A stretch of DNA of 64,000 bases, from positions 275,447 to 339,446 of the forward strand of contig NZ_CP101750.1 of the NCBI RefSeq assembly GCF_026810505.1, read 5' to 3'. Position numbers and translations under genes: made by a program. Positions 50,253-57,398 of this stretch are shown here, one piece after another (the stretch's first letter is position 1; the number at the start of each line of letters is the position of its first letter). This stretch comes from Streptomyces sp. Je 1-369. GTDB taxonomy: Bacteria > Actinomycetota > Actinomycetes > Streptomycetales > Streptomycetaceae. The notes under the pieces are model-generated. The model ran no database searches and had not been told where the DNA came from. It saw only the letters and a program-made list of their open reading frames with translations.

Positions 50253-50630
50253 TCAGGCCCGCGGCGTCCACGCCACGACCAGCTCGAGAAGCCCGGGGAA
50301 GCGGGCGTTCAGATCATCGACGCGGACGTGGCTCCGGCGTTCGAGGCCGTACTGGCGCTGGCGCGTGACACCCGCCTCACGCAGCGCCTTGAAGTGGTGG
50401 GTGAGCGACGACTTCGGCCGGTCGAAGCCGAACCAGCCGCAGGTGTGGTCGAACTGCTCTGATTCCAGGAGGAGTTTCCGGACGATCGTCAGCCGCAGCG
50501 GATCACTGAGCACGCCCAGGACGACCTCCAGGCGCATGTCGTCGACCTTCGGTTCCGGCAGCGGTTCGGGCAGCCCGTCGGGCTCGGGCAGCACCTTCAC
50601 GACAGGCGTGGAACCCGCGGTCGTGGACAC
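50253..50630 (-). CDS. ArsR-family winged-helix regulator
   Basis: A 125-residue repressor-like protein reads leftward from the ATG at 50630. An N-terminal Pro/Glu-rich tail of about 30 residues precedes the DNA-binding domain: LEVVLGVLSDPLRLTIVRKL, LLESEQFDHTCGWFGF, DRPKSSLTHHFKALREAGVT, RQRQYGLERRSHVRVDDLNA. The recognition helix KSSLTHHFKAL matches ArsR/SmtB. A single Cys (HTCGWF) is present; the metal-binding ELCVCDL is absent, so it is unlikely to sense arsenic. It is divergent from an MFS exporter with palindromes between, which is the usual design for ligand-controlled efflux. Confidence 0.82.
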   Translation of the reverse strand: MSTTAGSTPVVKVLPEPDGLPEPLPEPKVDDMRLEVVLGVLSDPLRLTIVRKLLLESEQFDHTCGWFGFDRPKSSLTHHFKALREAGVTRQRQYGLERRSHVRVDDLNARFPGLLELVVAWTPRA

Positions 50631-50658
50631 AGGCGACTCCTCATCACTCGATTCCTAT

Positions 50659-50701
50659 GTACGACTCTGATCGTACTGCATGCTAAGTTCGAATCGATTC
50701 G
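50659..50701. promoter_or_regulatory. Operator-like repeats between the ArsR and MFS genes
   Basis: GTACGA (50659-50664) and TCGTAC (50671-50676) form an inverted repeat with a 6-bp gap. CGAATCGATTCG (50690-50701) is a perfect 12-bp palindrome. Both lie within the 98 bp between the divergent starts, as expected for binding sites of the regulator. Confidence 0.55.
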
Positions 50702-50728
50702 TACTGCAGGATGCCGAAGGGAAGACCC

Positions 50729-51991
50729 ATGTCCCAGACCCGGACCTCCGCCGTTCAAGATGCCAATGCGAGGCATCGGGGCGGCGGCGGCACGACGAAG
50801 GCCGTCGGCGAGCGGGCCCTCGCACCGCTGTGGTGGGTGTGGCTGGCGGCCTGGCCGGTGACGGCGGTGTTCGTGCTGTCGAACGCGGCGACGCCCCTCT
50901 ACGTGCTGTGGCAGCGGGACATCGGGTTCTCCAAGGGGACGCTGACCCTGGTCTTCGCGTTCTACATCGTAGGGTTGATCGGGTCATTGCTGGTGTCTGG
51001 GGTGGTATCGGACCGGGTGGGGCGCAAGCCGGTACTGGTCCCGGCGCTGGTACTGGCGCTACTGGCGTGCTTGATCTTCGCGACGGCGGCGAGCGTGGCG
51101 GCGTTGATCGTGGCGCGGTTGTTCACCGGTATCGCGGTGGGTGCGGTCGTCTCGGCGGGCATGGCCGCCGTGACGGACGTGGCGGGTCCGGAGCGCAAGC
51201 GGATCGCCGCCTTGCTCGCCTCGTGCGCGATGGTCTTCGGAGCGGGACTCGGCCCACTGCTGGCCGGGGTGCTGTCCGAGGTGGCGCCCGGACCGACCGT
51301 CACCGTCTTCGTGGTCGAGGCGGTGCTGCTGTTCACCGCGCTGCTGGCGGTGTGGCGGATGCCGGTGACCCGGCCCGCGGTGGTGAGGAAGGGGTCCTGG
51401 GTGCGGGTGCCGGGCGTACCGAAGGGCGACGGCCGTCAGCTGTCCCTGGGAATCGCGGTGTTCGCGCCGGGCATCACCGCGACGTCGTTCGTGCTGTCGT
51501 TGGGCCCCTCGCTCCTGTCGGGGCTGCTCGGCACCACCAGTCGGGTGGTGGCCGGGGCGATGGCGTTCGTGATGTTCCTGGCGGCCACGGCAGTGCAGTT
51601 CGCGGTACAGCGCCTCGCGCGGCGCACCATCCTGACGGTCGGCGCGGTGAGCACCACACTGAGCATGATCACGCTGATCGTCGCGGTCCACACGTCGTCG
51701 GTGGCGGTGCTGATCGCCTCCGCTCTGCTGGCCGGTGCCGGTCAGGGAATGGGGCAGCTGGGCGGCCTGTCGCTGCTGAACTCCACTGTGCCGACGCGGC
51801 GCTTGGCGGAGGCCAATGCGGCGCTGAACGTGGGGGGTTACATCCCTGCGGGCATCCTGCCGGTGTCGGCGGGCTACCTGAGCGACGCGGTGGGTTTGAC
51901 CAACGGTGCCACGATCTTCGGCGTCGCGCTGATGGGCCTCGCGGTCGTCGGCGGCCTGGTGGCCCTGGCCACCCGACGCCGACCGGTCTGA
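50729..51991 (+). CDS. MFS transporter (drug-efflux-like)
   Basis: A 420-residue carrier from the ATG at 50729 (GAAGGGAAGACCC upstream; an ATG at 50711 is in frame without a site). Twelve helices are predicted. The MFS loop motif is GVVSDRVGRKPVLVPALVLA (GxxSDRxGRKPxL). Other blocks are ARLFTGIAVGAVVSAGMAAV, FGAGLGPLLAGVLSEVAPGP (motif C-like gxxxGPxxGG region) and GAGQGMGQLGGLSLLNSTV. This is the DHA-type organisation of antibiotic and small-molecule exporters. It is under probable control of the divergent ArsR-type regulator. The end is followed by tandem and imperfect direct repeats. Confidence 0.88.
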   Translation: MSQTRTSAVQDANARHRGGGGTTKAVGERALAPLWWVWLAAWPVTAVFVLSNAATPLYVLWQRDIGFSKGTLTLVFAFYIVGLIGSLLVSGVVSDRVGRKPVLVPALVLALLACLIFATAASVAALIVARLFTGIAVGAVVSAGMAAVTDVAGPERKRIAALLASCAMVFGAGLGPLLAGVLSEVAPGPTVTVFVVEAVLLFTALLAVWRMPVTRPAVVRKGSWVRVPGVPKGDGRQLSLGIAVFAPGITATSFVLSLGPSLLSGLLGTTSRVVAGAMAFVMFLAATAVQFAVQRLARRTILTVGAVSTTLSMITLIVAVHTSSVAVLIASALLAGAGQGMGQLGGLSLLNSTVPTRRLAEANAALNVGGYIPAGILPVSAGYLSDAVGLTNGATIFGVALMGLAVVGGLVALATRRRPV

Positions 51992-52013
51992 GTGGGTGGC
52001 GTTCCGGCGGCTT

Positions 52014-52050
52014 ACGTCTTGCGTCTTGCGTCTTGCGTCTTGCGTCTTGC
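52014..52050 (+). repeat. 7-bp tandem repeat, five copies
   Basis: ACGTCTT is followed by four copies of GCGTCTT and a trailing GC. It starts 23 bp after the MFS stop. Slippage should make the copy number variable between strains. Confidence 0.85.
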
Positions 52051-52116
52051 CCCAGGGCGACCCCACGCGGGTCTGAAAGCCTGTCCTTGAACCCCGTCGG
52101 GCTGTCGGGCCGCAGG

Positions 52117-52219
52117 CGGAGGTTCAAAGACAGATGCCAAGTACTCGTAGCGGCGGCTCAGAACCAGACTCCGAATACTCCTGGTGGAGATTCAAAAGTC
52201 AGACGCCAAGTACTCCTTA
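52117..52219 (+). repeat. Imperfect direct repeats
   Basis: GGAGGTTCAAAGACAGATGC plus CAAGTACTCGTA at 52117-52149 is repeated at 52185-52219 as GGAGATTCAAAAGTCAGACG plus CCAAGTACTCCTTA. A shorter third version (CAGACTCCGAATACTCCTG) lies between them at 52165-52183. The spacing is about 35 bp. The function is unknown. Confidence 0.6.
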
Positions 52220-52242
52220 CGGCACGGCCGACCCGGCCCGTC

Positions 52243-52902
52243 TCACACGCTTTCAGCACTCGGGCCTGTCGCATACGCCAACGGCGGCGCGATCGCCCGT
52301 ACGTCCACCTGCTCCGCCACCCACAGCCCGATGAACAGCGCGGCGGTCGCCTCCAACAGTCCGGCACGTTCCAGTCCGCCTGCGACCACCGGCTCGCAGC
52401 CCACATCCCTCACCAGCTCGTGGACCTTGGTCAGCGCGGCCTCGTCGTCCCCGCAGACCGGAACCGCGAGGGGCTGACCGTCGAAGACCGGCGGGGCCAT
52501 CCGCCACACGTCCTCGTGACAGAGGTTGAACGCCTTGACCACCCGCGCACCCGGTGCCGCCGCGGCAAGTCGGCCCGCCGCCGAGGGACCGCCGTCCGTC
52601 AACAGCCGGAAGCCGGGCCCGACCGGATTGGCACAGTCGAGCAGGACCTTCCCGCTCAGCTCCGCGTGCAGTTCCTTGACGACGTCCGCCCCCGCGCCAT
52701 ACGGCAGCGCGGCCAGCACCACCTCACCGAAACGCGCCGCCGCGTGCAGACTCCCATGGCCCGCACCACCCCCGATCTGTGCCGCGAGTCGTTGCGCCTT
52801 CCGCTCGTCCCGGCCTCCGACGAACACCTCATGCCCGGCCCGCACCCAGTGCGTGGCGAGCGCATCCGCCATGTTCCCCGTCCCCAGCACACCGATCTTC
52901 AT
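52243..52902 (-). CDS. NADPH-dependent F420 reductase-like / NAD(P)-binding oxidoreductase
   Basis: A 219-residue protein from the ATG at 52902 (GAGAGGGTGGGGCG upstream). The dinucleotide site MKIGVLGTGNMADALATHWV has GxGxxA/G at residues 7-12, and VFVGGRDERKAQRLAAQIGG has an Arg position after the second strand suited to NADP. VVLAALPYGAGADVVKEL, KVLLDCANPVG and RVVKAFNLCHEDVW follow family order (F420_oxidored, with an F-N pair). LATVHELVRDVG-like and AALFIGLWVAEQ close it. Relatives reduce F420 or act as ferric-type reductases. It is divergent from the HxlR regulator, the standard pair for regulation by redox or electrophiles. Confidence 0.83.
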   Translation of the reverse strand: MKIGVLGTGNMADALATHWVRAGHEVFVGGRDERKAQRLAAQIGGGAGHGSLHAAARFGEVVLAALPYGAGADVVKELHAELSGKVLLDCANPVGPGFRLLTDGGPSAAGRLAAAAPGARVVKAFNLCHEDVWRMAPPVFDGQPLAVPVCGDDEAALTKVHELVRDVGCEPVVAGGLERAGLLEATAALFIGLWVAEQVDVRAIAPPLAYATGPSAESV

Positions 52903-52977
52903 CGCCCCACCCTCTCCGCGTCTGCTTCAACCGCTTTCGGAAAGACATTAGGAAACCCGTCAGGCACCATTCGGTAC

Positions 52978-53328
52978 GTGACGACTGACACCTACCTCGC
53001 CGATTGCCGAGCCCGCCTCGCCTTCGATCTCCTCTCGAACACCTGGAACGCCGTACTGCTCTGGGGCCTGCGGGACGGCCCCAGGCGTCCGGGCGAACTC
53101 CGCGAGCGCATCGGCGGCATCAGTCCCAAGGTCTTGACCGAGACGCTGAGGCGACTGGAGTTCAACGGTCTGGTGGAACGGCACGCCTTCGCCGAGGCTC
53201 CGCCCCGTGTCGAGTACGAACTCACCGCGCTGGGACGTACATTGCTCGGCCCGATCGACGCATTCGGCGCCTGGGCCTTCGAGCACGGCGATGAGGTCAT
53301 GGCTGCCCAAGAGCGAAACAGCAGATGA
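52978..53328 (+). CDS. HxlR-family winged-helix regulator
   Basis: A 116-residue regulator from the GTG at 52978. The family signature is complete: TYLADCRARLAFDLLSNTWN, AVLLWGLRDGPRRPGELRER, IGGISPKVLTETLRRLEFNG, LVERHAFAEAPPRVEYELTA and LGRTLLGPIDAFGAWAF. The N-terminal Cys (LADC) is the residue which in HypR and QorR senses disulfide stress or quinones. The ISPKVLTETLRRLE helix is the recognition helix. It faces the NAD(P)-binding reductase with 75 bp between, so autoregulation and control of the reductase are likely. No strong ribosome site; the mRNA may be leaderless or nearly so. Confidence 0.88.
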   Translation: MTTDTYLADCRARLAFDLLSNTWNAVLLWGLRDGPRRPGELRERIGGISPKVLTETLRRLEFNGLVERHAFAEAPPRVEYELTALGRTLLGPIDAFGAWAFEHGDEVMAAQERNSR

Positions 53329-53377
53329 GTTCCAGGCGCATCCCGGTGCCGGGTACGGCGCTCTCTCGTCTTGCACG

Positions 53378-53707
53378 TCACTCCAGCCGCGTACCCATAC
53401 GCTTGGCCGCCCTCTCGGTGTCTTTCGTGTGCCACCACTCGAAGAGGTGGGTCCGGACGAGCAGAGCGAGGTAATCCACCGTCTCTTCGGCAAGGTCACC
53501 GCTGACGAGACTGGCCTCTTGCCCCTTGTAGTTCAGAGACACACGCCAGACCTCGTCTGCGACCCGGACGTCGATCTCGATGAGCAGGACAGGAAATACG
53601 TCGCTTACCCGGAAAATCTGCACCTCAATGGGAACTCCCGGCCCTTCCCGCTGGACCCCTAGGAGTTTTCCTCCCAGTTTTTCCTGTACCTGTTGCGCAG
53701 TGGCCAT
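53378..53707 (-). CDS. Conserved hypothetical protein
   Basis: A 109-residue protein from the ATG at 53707 with an excellent ribosome site (GAAAGGAGGGTC). It begins MATAQQVQEKLGGKLLGVQR and has an alternating beta structure (VQIFRVSDVFPVLLIEIDVR, VWRVSLNYKGQEASLV) and a C-terminal helix with aromatic residues (LALLVRTHLFEWWHTKD). There is no signal and no membrane helix. The family is not recognised. It is convergent to the HxlR gene with a 49-bp gap and no obvious terminator. Confidence 0.65.
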   Translation of the reverse strand: MATAQQVQEKLGGKLLGVQREGPGVPIEVQIFRVSDVFPVLLIEIDVRVADEVWRVSLNYKGQEASLVSGDLAEETVDYLALLVRTHLFEWWHTKDTERAAKRMGTRLE

Positions 53708-53899
53708 GACCCTCCTTTCAACATGCTGCCGCTAAGACTCGCGCGGGTCACCGTTCGGGGACACCGTCATGTTGACTCATCGCAGTGACGAGAGTGGAGG
53801 AGATGCGGGCCAGGGCCTCGCGATGGTCGAACCGGCCTCGTGGCGGGCCGGAACAGGGCCTCGGGCCCGTTGTCAGTGGCTGCCCCTACTGTTCTGGGC

Positions 53900-54199
53900 A
53901 TGGGAATGGTGACGTTCGTCGACGAGACGACATCGGGGGAGCGCCGGGGCGCCGGTGGGTTCGAGGTCGAGGAAGAGCGGCTTGCGCTGCGTGAGTTGAT
54001 CAGGCGGCGGGTGTTCCGTGAGGCGGGGGCGGAGGCGAATGGTGAGGGGCAGTTCGAGCGCGTCGTCGAGGCGTTCGGGCGTAATGGCCTTCTCGTGCTC
54101 GTGGGCGACCGTCAGGTGACGGACCTGGACGAGGACGTCGTCCTCGCCTCCGGCACGGAGGTCACGTTCCTCAAGCTCGTCCCGCTGGTGGGTGGCTGA
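53900..54199 (+). CDS. Small protein coupled to the DUF4132 gene
   Basis: A 99-residue acidic protein from the ATG at 53900. Visible blocks are GGFEVEEERLALRELIRRRV, FERVVEAFGRNGLLVLVGDR and VTDLDEDVVLASGTEVTFLK, ending LVPLVGG. The second half has the rhythm of a ubiquitin-like or ThiS/MoaD-like beta-grasp end (GRQVTDLDEDVVLASGTEVTF resembles a domain with a terminal Gly-Gly), and indeed the protein ends with Gly-Gly. Its stop overlaps the next start as TGATG, so the two are translated together. I cannot assign a function; a carrier or tag role is a guess based on the Gly-Gly end. Confidence 0.65.
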   Translation: MGMVTFVDETTSGERRGAGGFEVEEERLALRELIRRRVFREAGAEANGEGQFERVVEAFGRNGLLVLVGDRQVTDLDEDVVLASGTEVTFLKLVPLVGG

Positions 54200-56778
54200 T
54201 GACCGGGCCGACAGCGGACCTGACGTCCGCCACAGGAGACAACGCCGCGGCCGACCGGACGGCGACCGGGAGCCGTGCGCGGCACGTCACGGCCGTCGCG
54301 CGCCTCGCCGCCGCGGGTGACATGACGGAGCTCGCCGACGAGCTGCTCAGGGCTGCCGTTTCCAACGGCAACCGCTGGGACGGTGACGGCGACGAGATCT
54401 TCGTAACCCTGCGCGGCCTGCCCGCGGCCGACCGGACCCGGCTCGCGCACGCTCTGATGGAGGCGGCCGACCCGCCCACCGGACATCAGCCGATCACGAG
54501 CCTGCTCATACTTCTGGAGGTCATCGCCCACGACCTGCCGGGCGACCTGCTCTCCGCCGCACGGGTCGGACGCCTGGAGAAGCACGGCACGGTGCACTGC
54601 GTCTGGGCGGGGCGTGAAGCGATGGCGCTGGTCGACGCGGAACTGGCGGCGGGGCACCCTATTCCGGCGACGGCCGTCGCCGCTCTGCGCCGCACGGCCC
54701 GCCTCGACCAGTACGGCCAACCTGACCTCGCGGCCTTCCTGAAGAAGCTGCCCGACCCCGTGGTCAACCCGGGTGAGGCCTGGGCCGACCAAGCCCTCGC
54801 GGACCTCGCGAAGCGGGACGCCCCCTGGCACCAACTCGTGCGGCACACCGTGTCCGCCACGTCGGCCAAGCCCACCGCCCAATGGGACAAGACCGCCCGC
54901 GCGCTGCTCGGCCCGTTGGAAGTCGAGGAGGTCCGCGACACGCTCTTGGCCTGGCTCGCGCTGGTGGGTCGCCCCCGCACCCTGCCGTTCAACGGGTCGG
55001 TGTACGCCGTCGCGCCGAACGAGGAGTACGACCCGTACAACGCGGATGTGCTGCGCGGCTTGACCTGGCTGCTCGCCCTGCTGCCCGCGCACCCGGCGGC
55101 GGCCCGCGTGCTCGGCACGCTCGTCGAGGTGTCGCTGCGCAAGATCCCGGGCGTCGGTCCCCGCAACCCCAAGGTGGCCAACGCGGCCGTCGCCGCCCTG
55201 GTCCGCTCCGAAGGCGACGCGGCCCTGGCCGAACTGGCCCGACTTGCCTCCCGCGTCACGTACAAGACCACGCTCAAGATGATCAATACGGGCCTGGAGA
55301 AGCGCGCCGAGGCGCTCGGGTTGACCCGCGAGGAGGTCACCGAGCTCGCCGTGCCCTCGTACGGCCTGACGGAGGTCGGCCGCGCGGTCCACCGCATCGG
55401 CGACTGCGAGGCGGAGCTGACGGTCGACGGGCCGAGAGCCACGCTGCGGTGGCGCAACGCGGCAGGCAAGCAGGTCAAGGCGGCCCCCGCCGTCGTCCGA
55501 CGCGACCACTCCGACGAACTGAAGGAACTCAAGGCCGCCGTCAGGGACATCGACAAGATGCTCTCGGCGCAGGTGGAGCGGCTCGACCGGCAGTTCCTCG
55601 CCCGCCGCGAGTGGCGGTACGGCACGTGGCGCGAACGCTACGGTGACCATCCGCTGCTCGGCACCCTCACCCGCCGCCTGCTGTGGACCGTCGACGACAC
55701 ACCGTGCGGGTACGTGGACGGCGAGCTGCGCACCCTCACGGACGAACCGGTGCGGGCGGCGCCCGGGGCGGTGGTCCGGCTCTGGCACCCCGTGGGCCGG
55801 GAACCCGCCGAGATCGTCGCCTGGCGCGAGCGGCTGGAGCGGCACGGCATCACCCAGCCCTTCAAACAGGCGCACCGCGAGGTGTACGTGCTGACCGACG
55901 CCGAACGGACCACCCGCACGTACTCGAACCGGTTCGCCGCCCATTTCCTGCGCCAGCACCAGTTCAACTCCCTGGCCGCGGTGAGGGGCTGGCGCAACCA
56001 GTTGCGGCTGAGCGTGGACGACGAGTACCCGCCGGCCGTCAAGGAGCTGCCCGAGTGGGGGCTGCGCGCGGAGTACTGGATCGAGGGCGATGGCGGCGAG
56101 CGCTGGGACGAGGACCTCACCGAAGCGGGCAGCTACCTCCGCGTCCGCACCGACCAGGTCCGCTTCTACCCCATCGACGCCCCGCAGAACACGGCTCACG
56201 CGGGCGGCGGCGAGTACCGCATGAGGCTGCGCGACGGCCGCGCACCGGTCGAGCCGGTCCCGTTGGAGGAGATACCCGACCTGGTCCTGAGCGAAGTGCT
56301 GCGCGACGTCGACCTGTTCGTGGGCGTGGCCAGCGTCGGCGCCGACCCCACCTGGCAGGACGGTGGCCCCGGTGGCCGCTTCCGCGAGTACTGGACGTCG
56401 TACGGCTTCGGCGACCTCGGCCCGAGCGCCGTGACCCGGCGGGACCTGATCGCCCGGCTGCTGCCACGCCTCACGATCGGCGACCGGTGCTCGGTCGAGG
56501 GCCGTTTCCTGCACGTACGGGGCGACCTGCACACGTACAAGATCCATCTGGGCTCGGGGAACATCCTGCGCTCGCCGTCGGACCAGTACGTCTGTATCGT
56601 CCCGGCCTCTGCGTCCGGCGCCGGAGCCACGGCAGGCGAGGACTCGGGGGGCGGGTCCCTAGGGGGTGGCTATCTGCCCTTCGAAGGTGACCGCACGTTG
56701 TCGGTCATCCTCAGCAAAGCGATGCTGCTCGCCGCCGACGCGGAGATCACCGACCCCAGGATCCGCAGCCAGCTGTGA
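54199..56778 (+). CDS. DUF4132-domain protein (MolR-like)
   Basis: An 859-residue soluble protein. The first 350 residues are helical repeats of HEAT type (VARLAAAGDMTELADELLRA, LVRSEGDAALAELARLASRV). The DUF4132 region follows from about 400: RLDRQFLARREWRYGTWRER, HPLLGTLTRRLLWTVDD, VVRLWHPVGREPAEIVAWRE, RHGITQPFKQAHREVYVLTD, YSNRFAAHFLRQHQFNSLAA, then EYPPAVKELPEWGLRAEYWI and the end block RDLIARLLPRLTIGDRCSVE, YKIHLGSGNIL. E. coli MolR/YehI belong here; no reaction is firmly known. Start and stop overlap with the small upstream gene (TGATG). No transmembrane helix. Large size and intact frame show it is under selection. Confidence 0.85.
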   Translation: MTGPTADLTSATGDNAAADRTATGSRARHVTAVARLAAAGDMTELADELLRAAVSNGNRWDGDGDEIFVTLRGLPAADRTRLAHALMEAADPPTGHQPITSLLILLEVIAHDLPGDLLSAARVGRLEKHGTVHCVWAGREAMALVDAELAAGHPIPATAVAALRRTARLDQYGQPDLAAFLKKLPDPVVNPGEAWADQALADLAKRDAPWHQLVRHTVSATSAKPTAQWDKTARALLGPLEVEEVRDTLLAWLALVGRPRTLPFNGSVYAVAPNEEYDPYNADVLRGLTWLLALLPAHPAAARVLGTLVEVSLRKIPGVGPRNPKVANAAVAALVRSEGDAALAELARLASRVTYKTTLKMINTGLEKRAEALGLTREEVTELAVPSYGLTEVGRAVHRIGDCEAELTVDGPRATLRWRNAAGKQVKAAPAVVRRDHSDELKELKAAVRDIDKMLSAQVERLDRQFLARREWRYGTWRERYGDHPLLGTLTRRLLWTVDDTPCGYVDGELRTLTDEPVRAAPGAVVRLWHPVGREPAEIVAWRERLERHGITQPFKQAHREVYVLTDAERTTRTYSNRFAAHFLRQHQFNSLAAVRGWRNQLRLSVDDEYPPAVKELPEWGLRAEYWIEGDGGERWDEDLTEAGSYLRVRTDQVRFYPIDAPQNTAHAGGGEYRMRLRDGRAPVEPVPLEEIPDLVLSEVLRDVDLFVGVASVGADPTWQDGGPGGRFREYWTSYGFGDLGPSAVTRRDLIARLLPRLTIGDRCSVEGRFLHVRGDLHTYKIHLGSGNILRSPSDQYVCIVPASASGAGATAGEDSGGGSLGGGYLPFEGDRTLSVILSKAMLLAADAEITDPRIRSQL

Positions 56779-56858
56779 GCTCGTTATGAAGGGGTTGCGG
56801 GTTTGCGAGCCTCGGGGCGCCCTCGTCGCCAGGCTGGGTGTTCACACGCATGGTCGGG

Positions 56859-57125
56859 TCAGCCTCGTTTCTCGTCGGTGATGGGGTTGGGTCCGCGCAG
56901 GTTTCCGGAGAGGAGCCACCAGAGCATGCCGTAGCCGACCACGATGCCTGCGATGCACCGGGTGGCTCCCCACGCGTCCATCGTTGTCGTGAGGCCTGCC
57001 GCCACCAGTTGGCTCGCGCCGAGGGACAGGCCGCACACGAAGCGGTGCCCAGGCACCGAGCAACAGCTGGCGGGTGTGCTCGCCGCCCTCCGGGCCGGTC
57101 TCGGTGCCGCAGCCGTCCTGCCCAC
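56859..57125 (-). CDS. Hypothetical small membrane protein
   Basis: Leftward frame of up to 88 residues from a GTG at 57125; the true start may be internal. Two hydrophobic helices are seen, FVCGLSLGASQLVAAGLTTT and ATRCIAGIVVGYGMLWWLLS, followed by a hydrophilic end GNLRGPNPITDEKRG. The second half has good codon use; the first 25 residues (Arg/Ala/Pro-rich) may be untranslated. No family or neighbour gives a clue. It is convergent to DUF4132 (80 bp) and divergent from the ABC exporter. Confidence 0.45.
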   Translation of the reverse strand: MGRTAAAPRPARRAASTPASCCSVPGHRFVCGLSLGASQLVAAGLTTTMDAWGATRCIAGIVVGYGMLWWLLSGNLRGPNPITDEKRG

Positions 57126-57398
57126 GCACCTCGAACCTCGAACCAGCCATGGCCTGCCTTCGACGAGGACGTCCGCCGCCGGGACGCACCGGCTCCGTGG
57201 TGAGGGTTACCAGCGTCAGCATTCGGCCAAATGGCTCTCACCCGCATGCTCTTGCGCCGCAAGGCCCGGTGCACTGCACACCTTCGGAGAACCCCTCAAA
57301 CGCGGGGTTCACGACCCGTCCGAAAGACAGGCGTTCGAAATGGGAGCGGCGTCGTTGGACACAGCGTCACCGCCATCACGCCTACGAGGGAGATCGCT

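Noticed and set aside
50680..50700. TTCGAATC resembling a tRNA T-loop
   Set aside because: It belongs to a perfect palindrome between divergent genes and has no cloverleaf around it.
52000..52977. Readthrough frame joining the MFS region and the HxlR gene in one long open frame
   Set aside because: It crosses repeats and the antisense of the reductase gene. HxlR starts at its own GTG at 52978.
54112..56547. 811-codon frame antisense to DUF4132
   Set aside because: Mirror of a high-GC gene; no motif, and the sense frame carries all family blocks.
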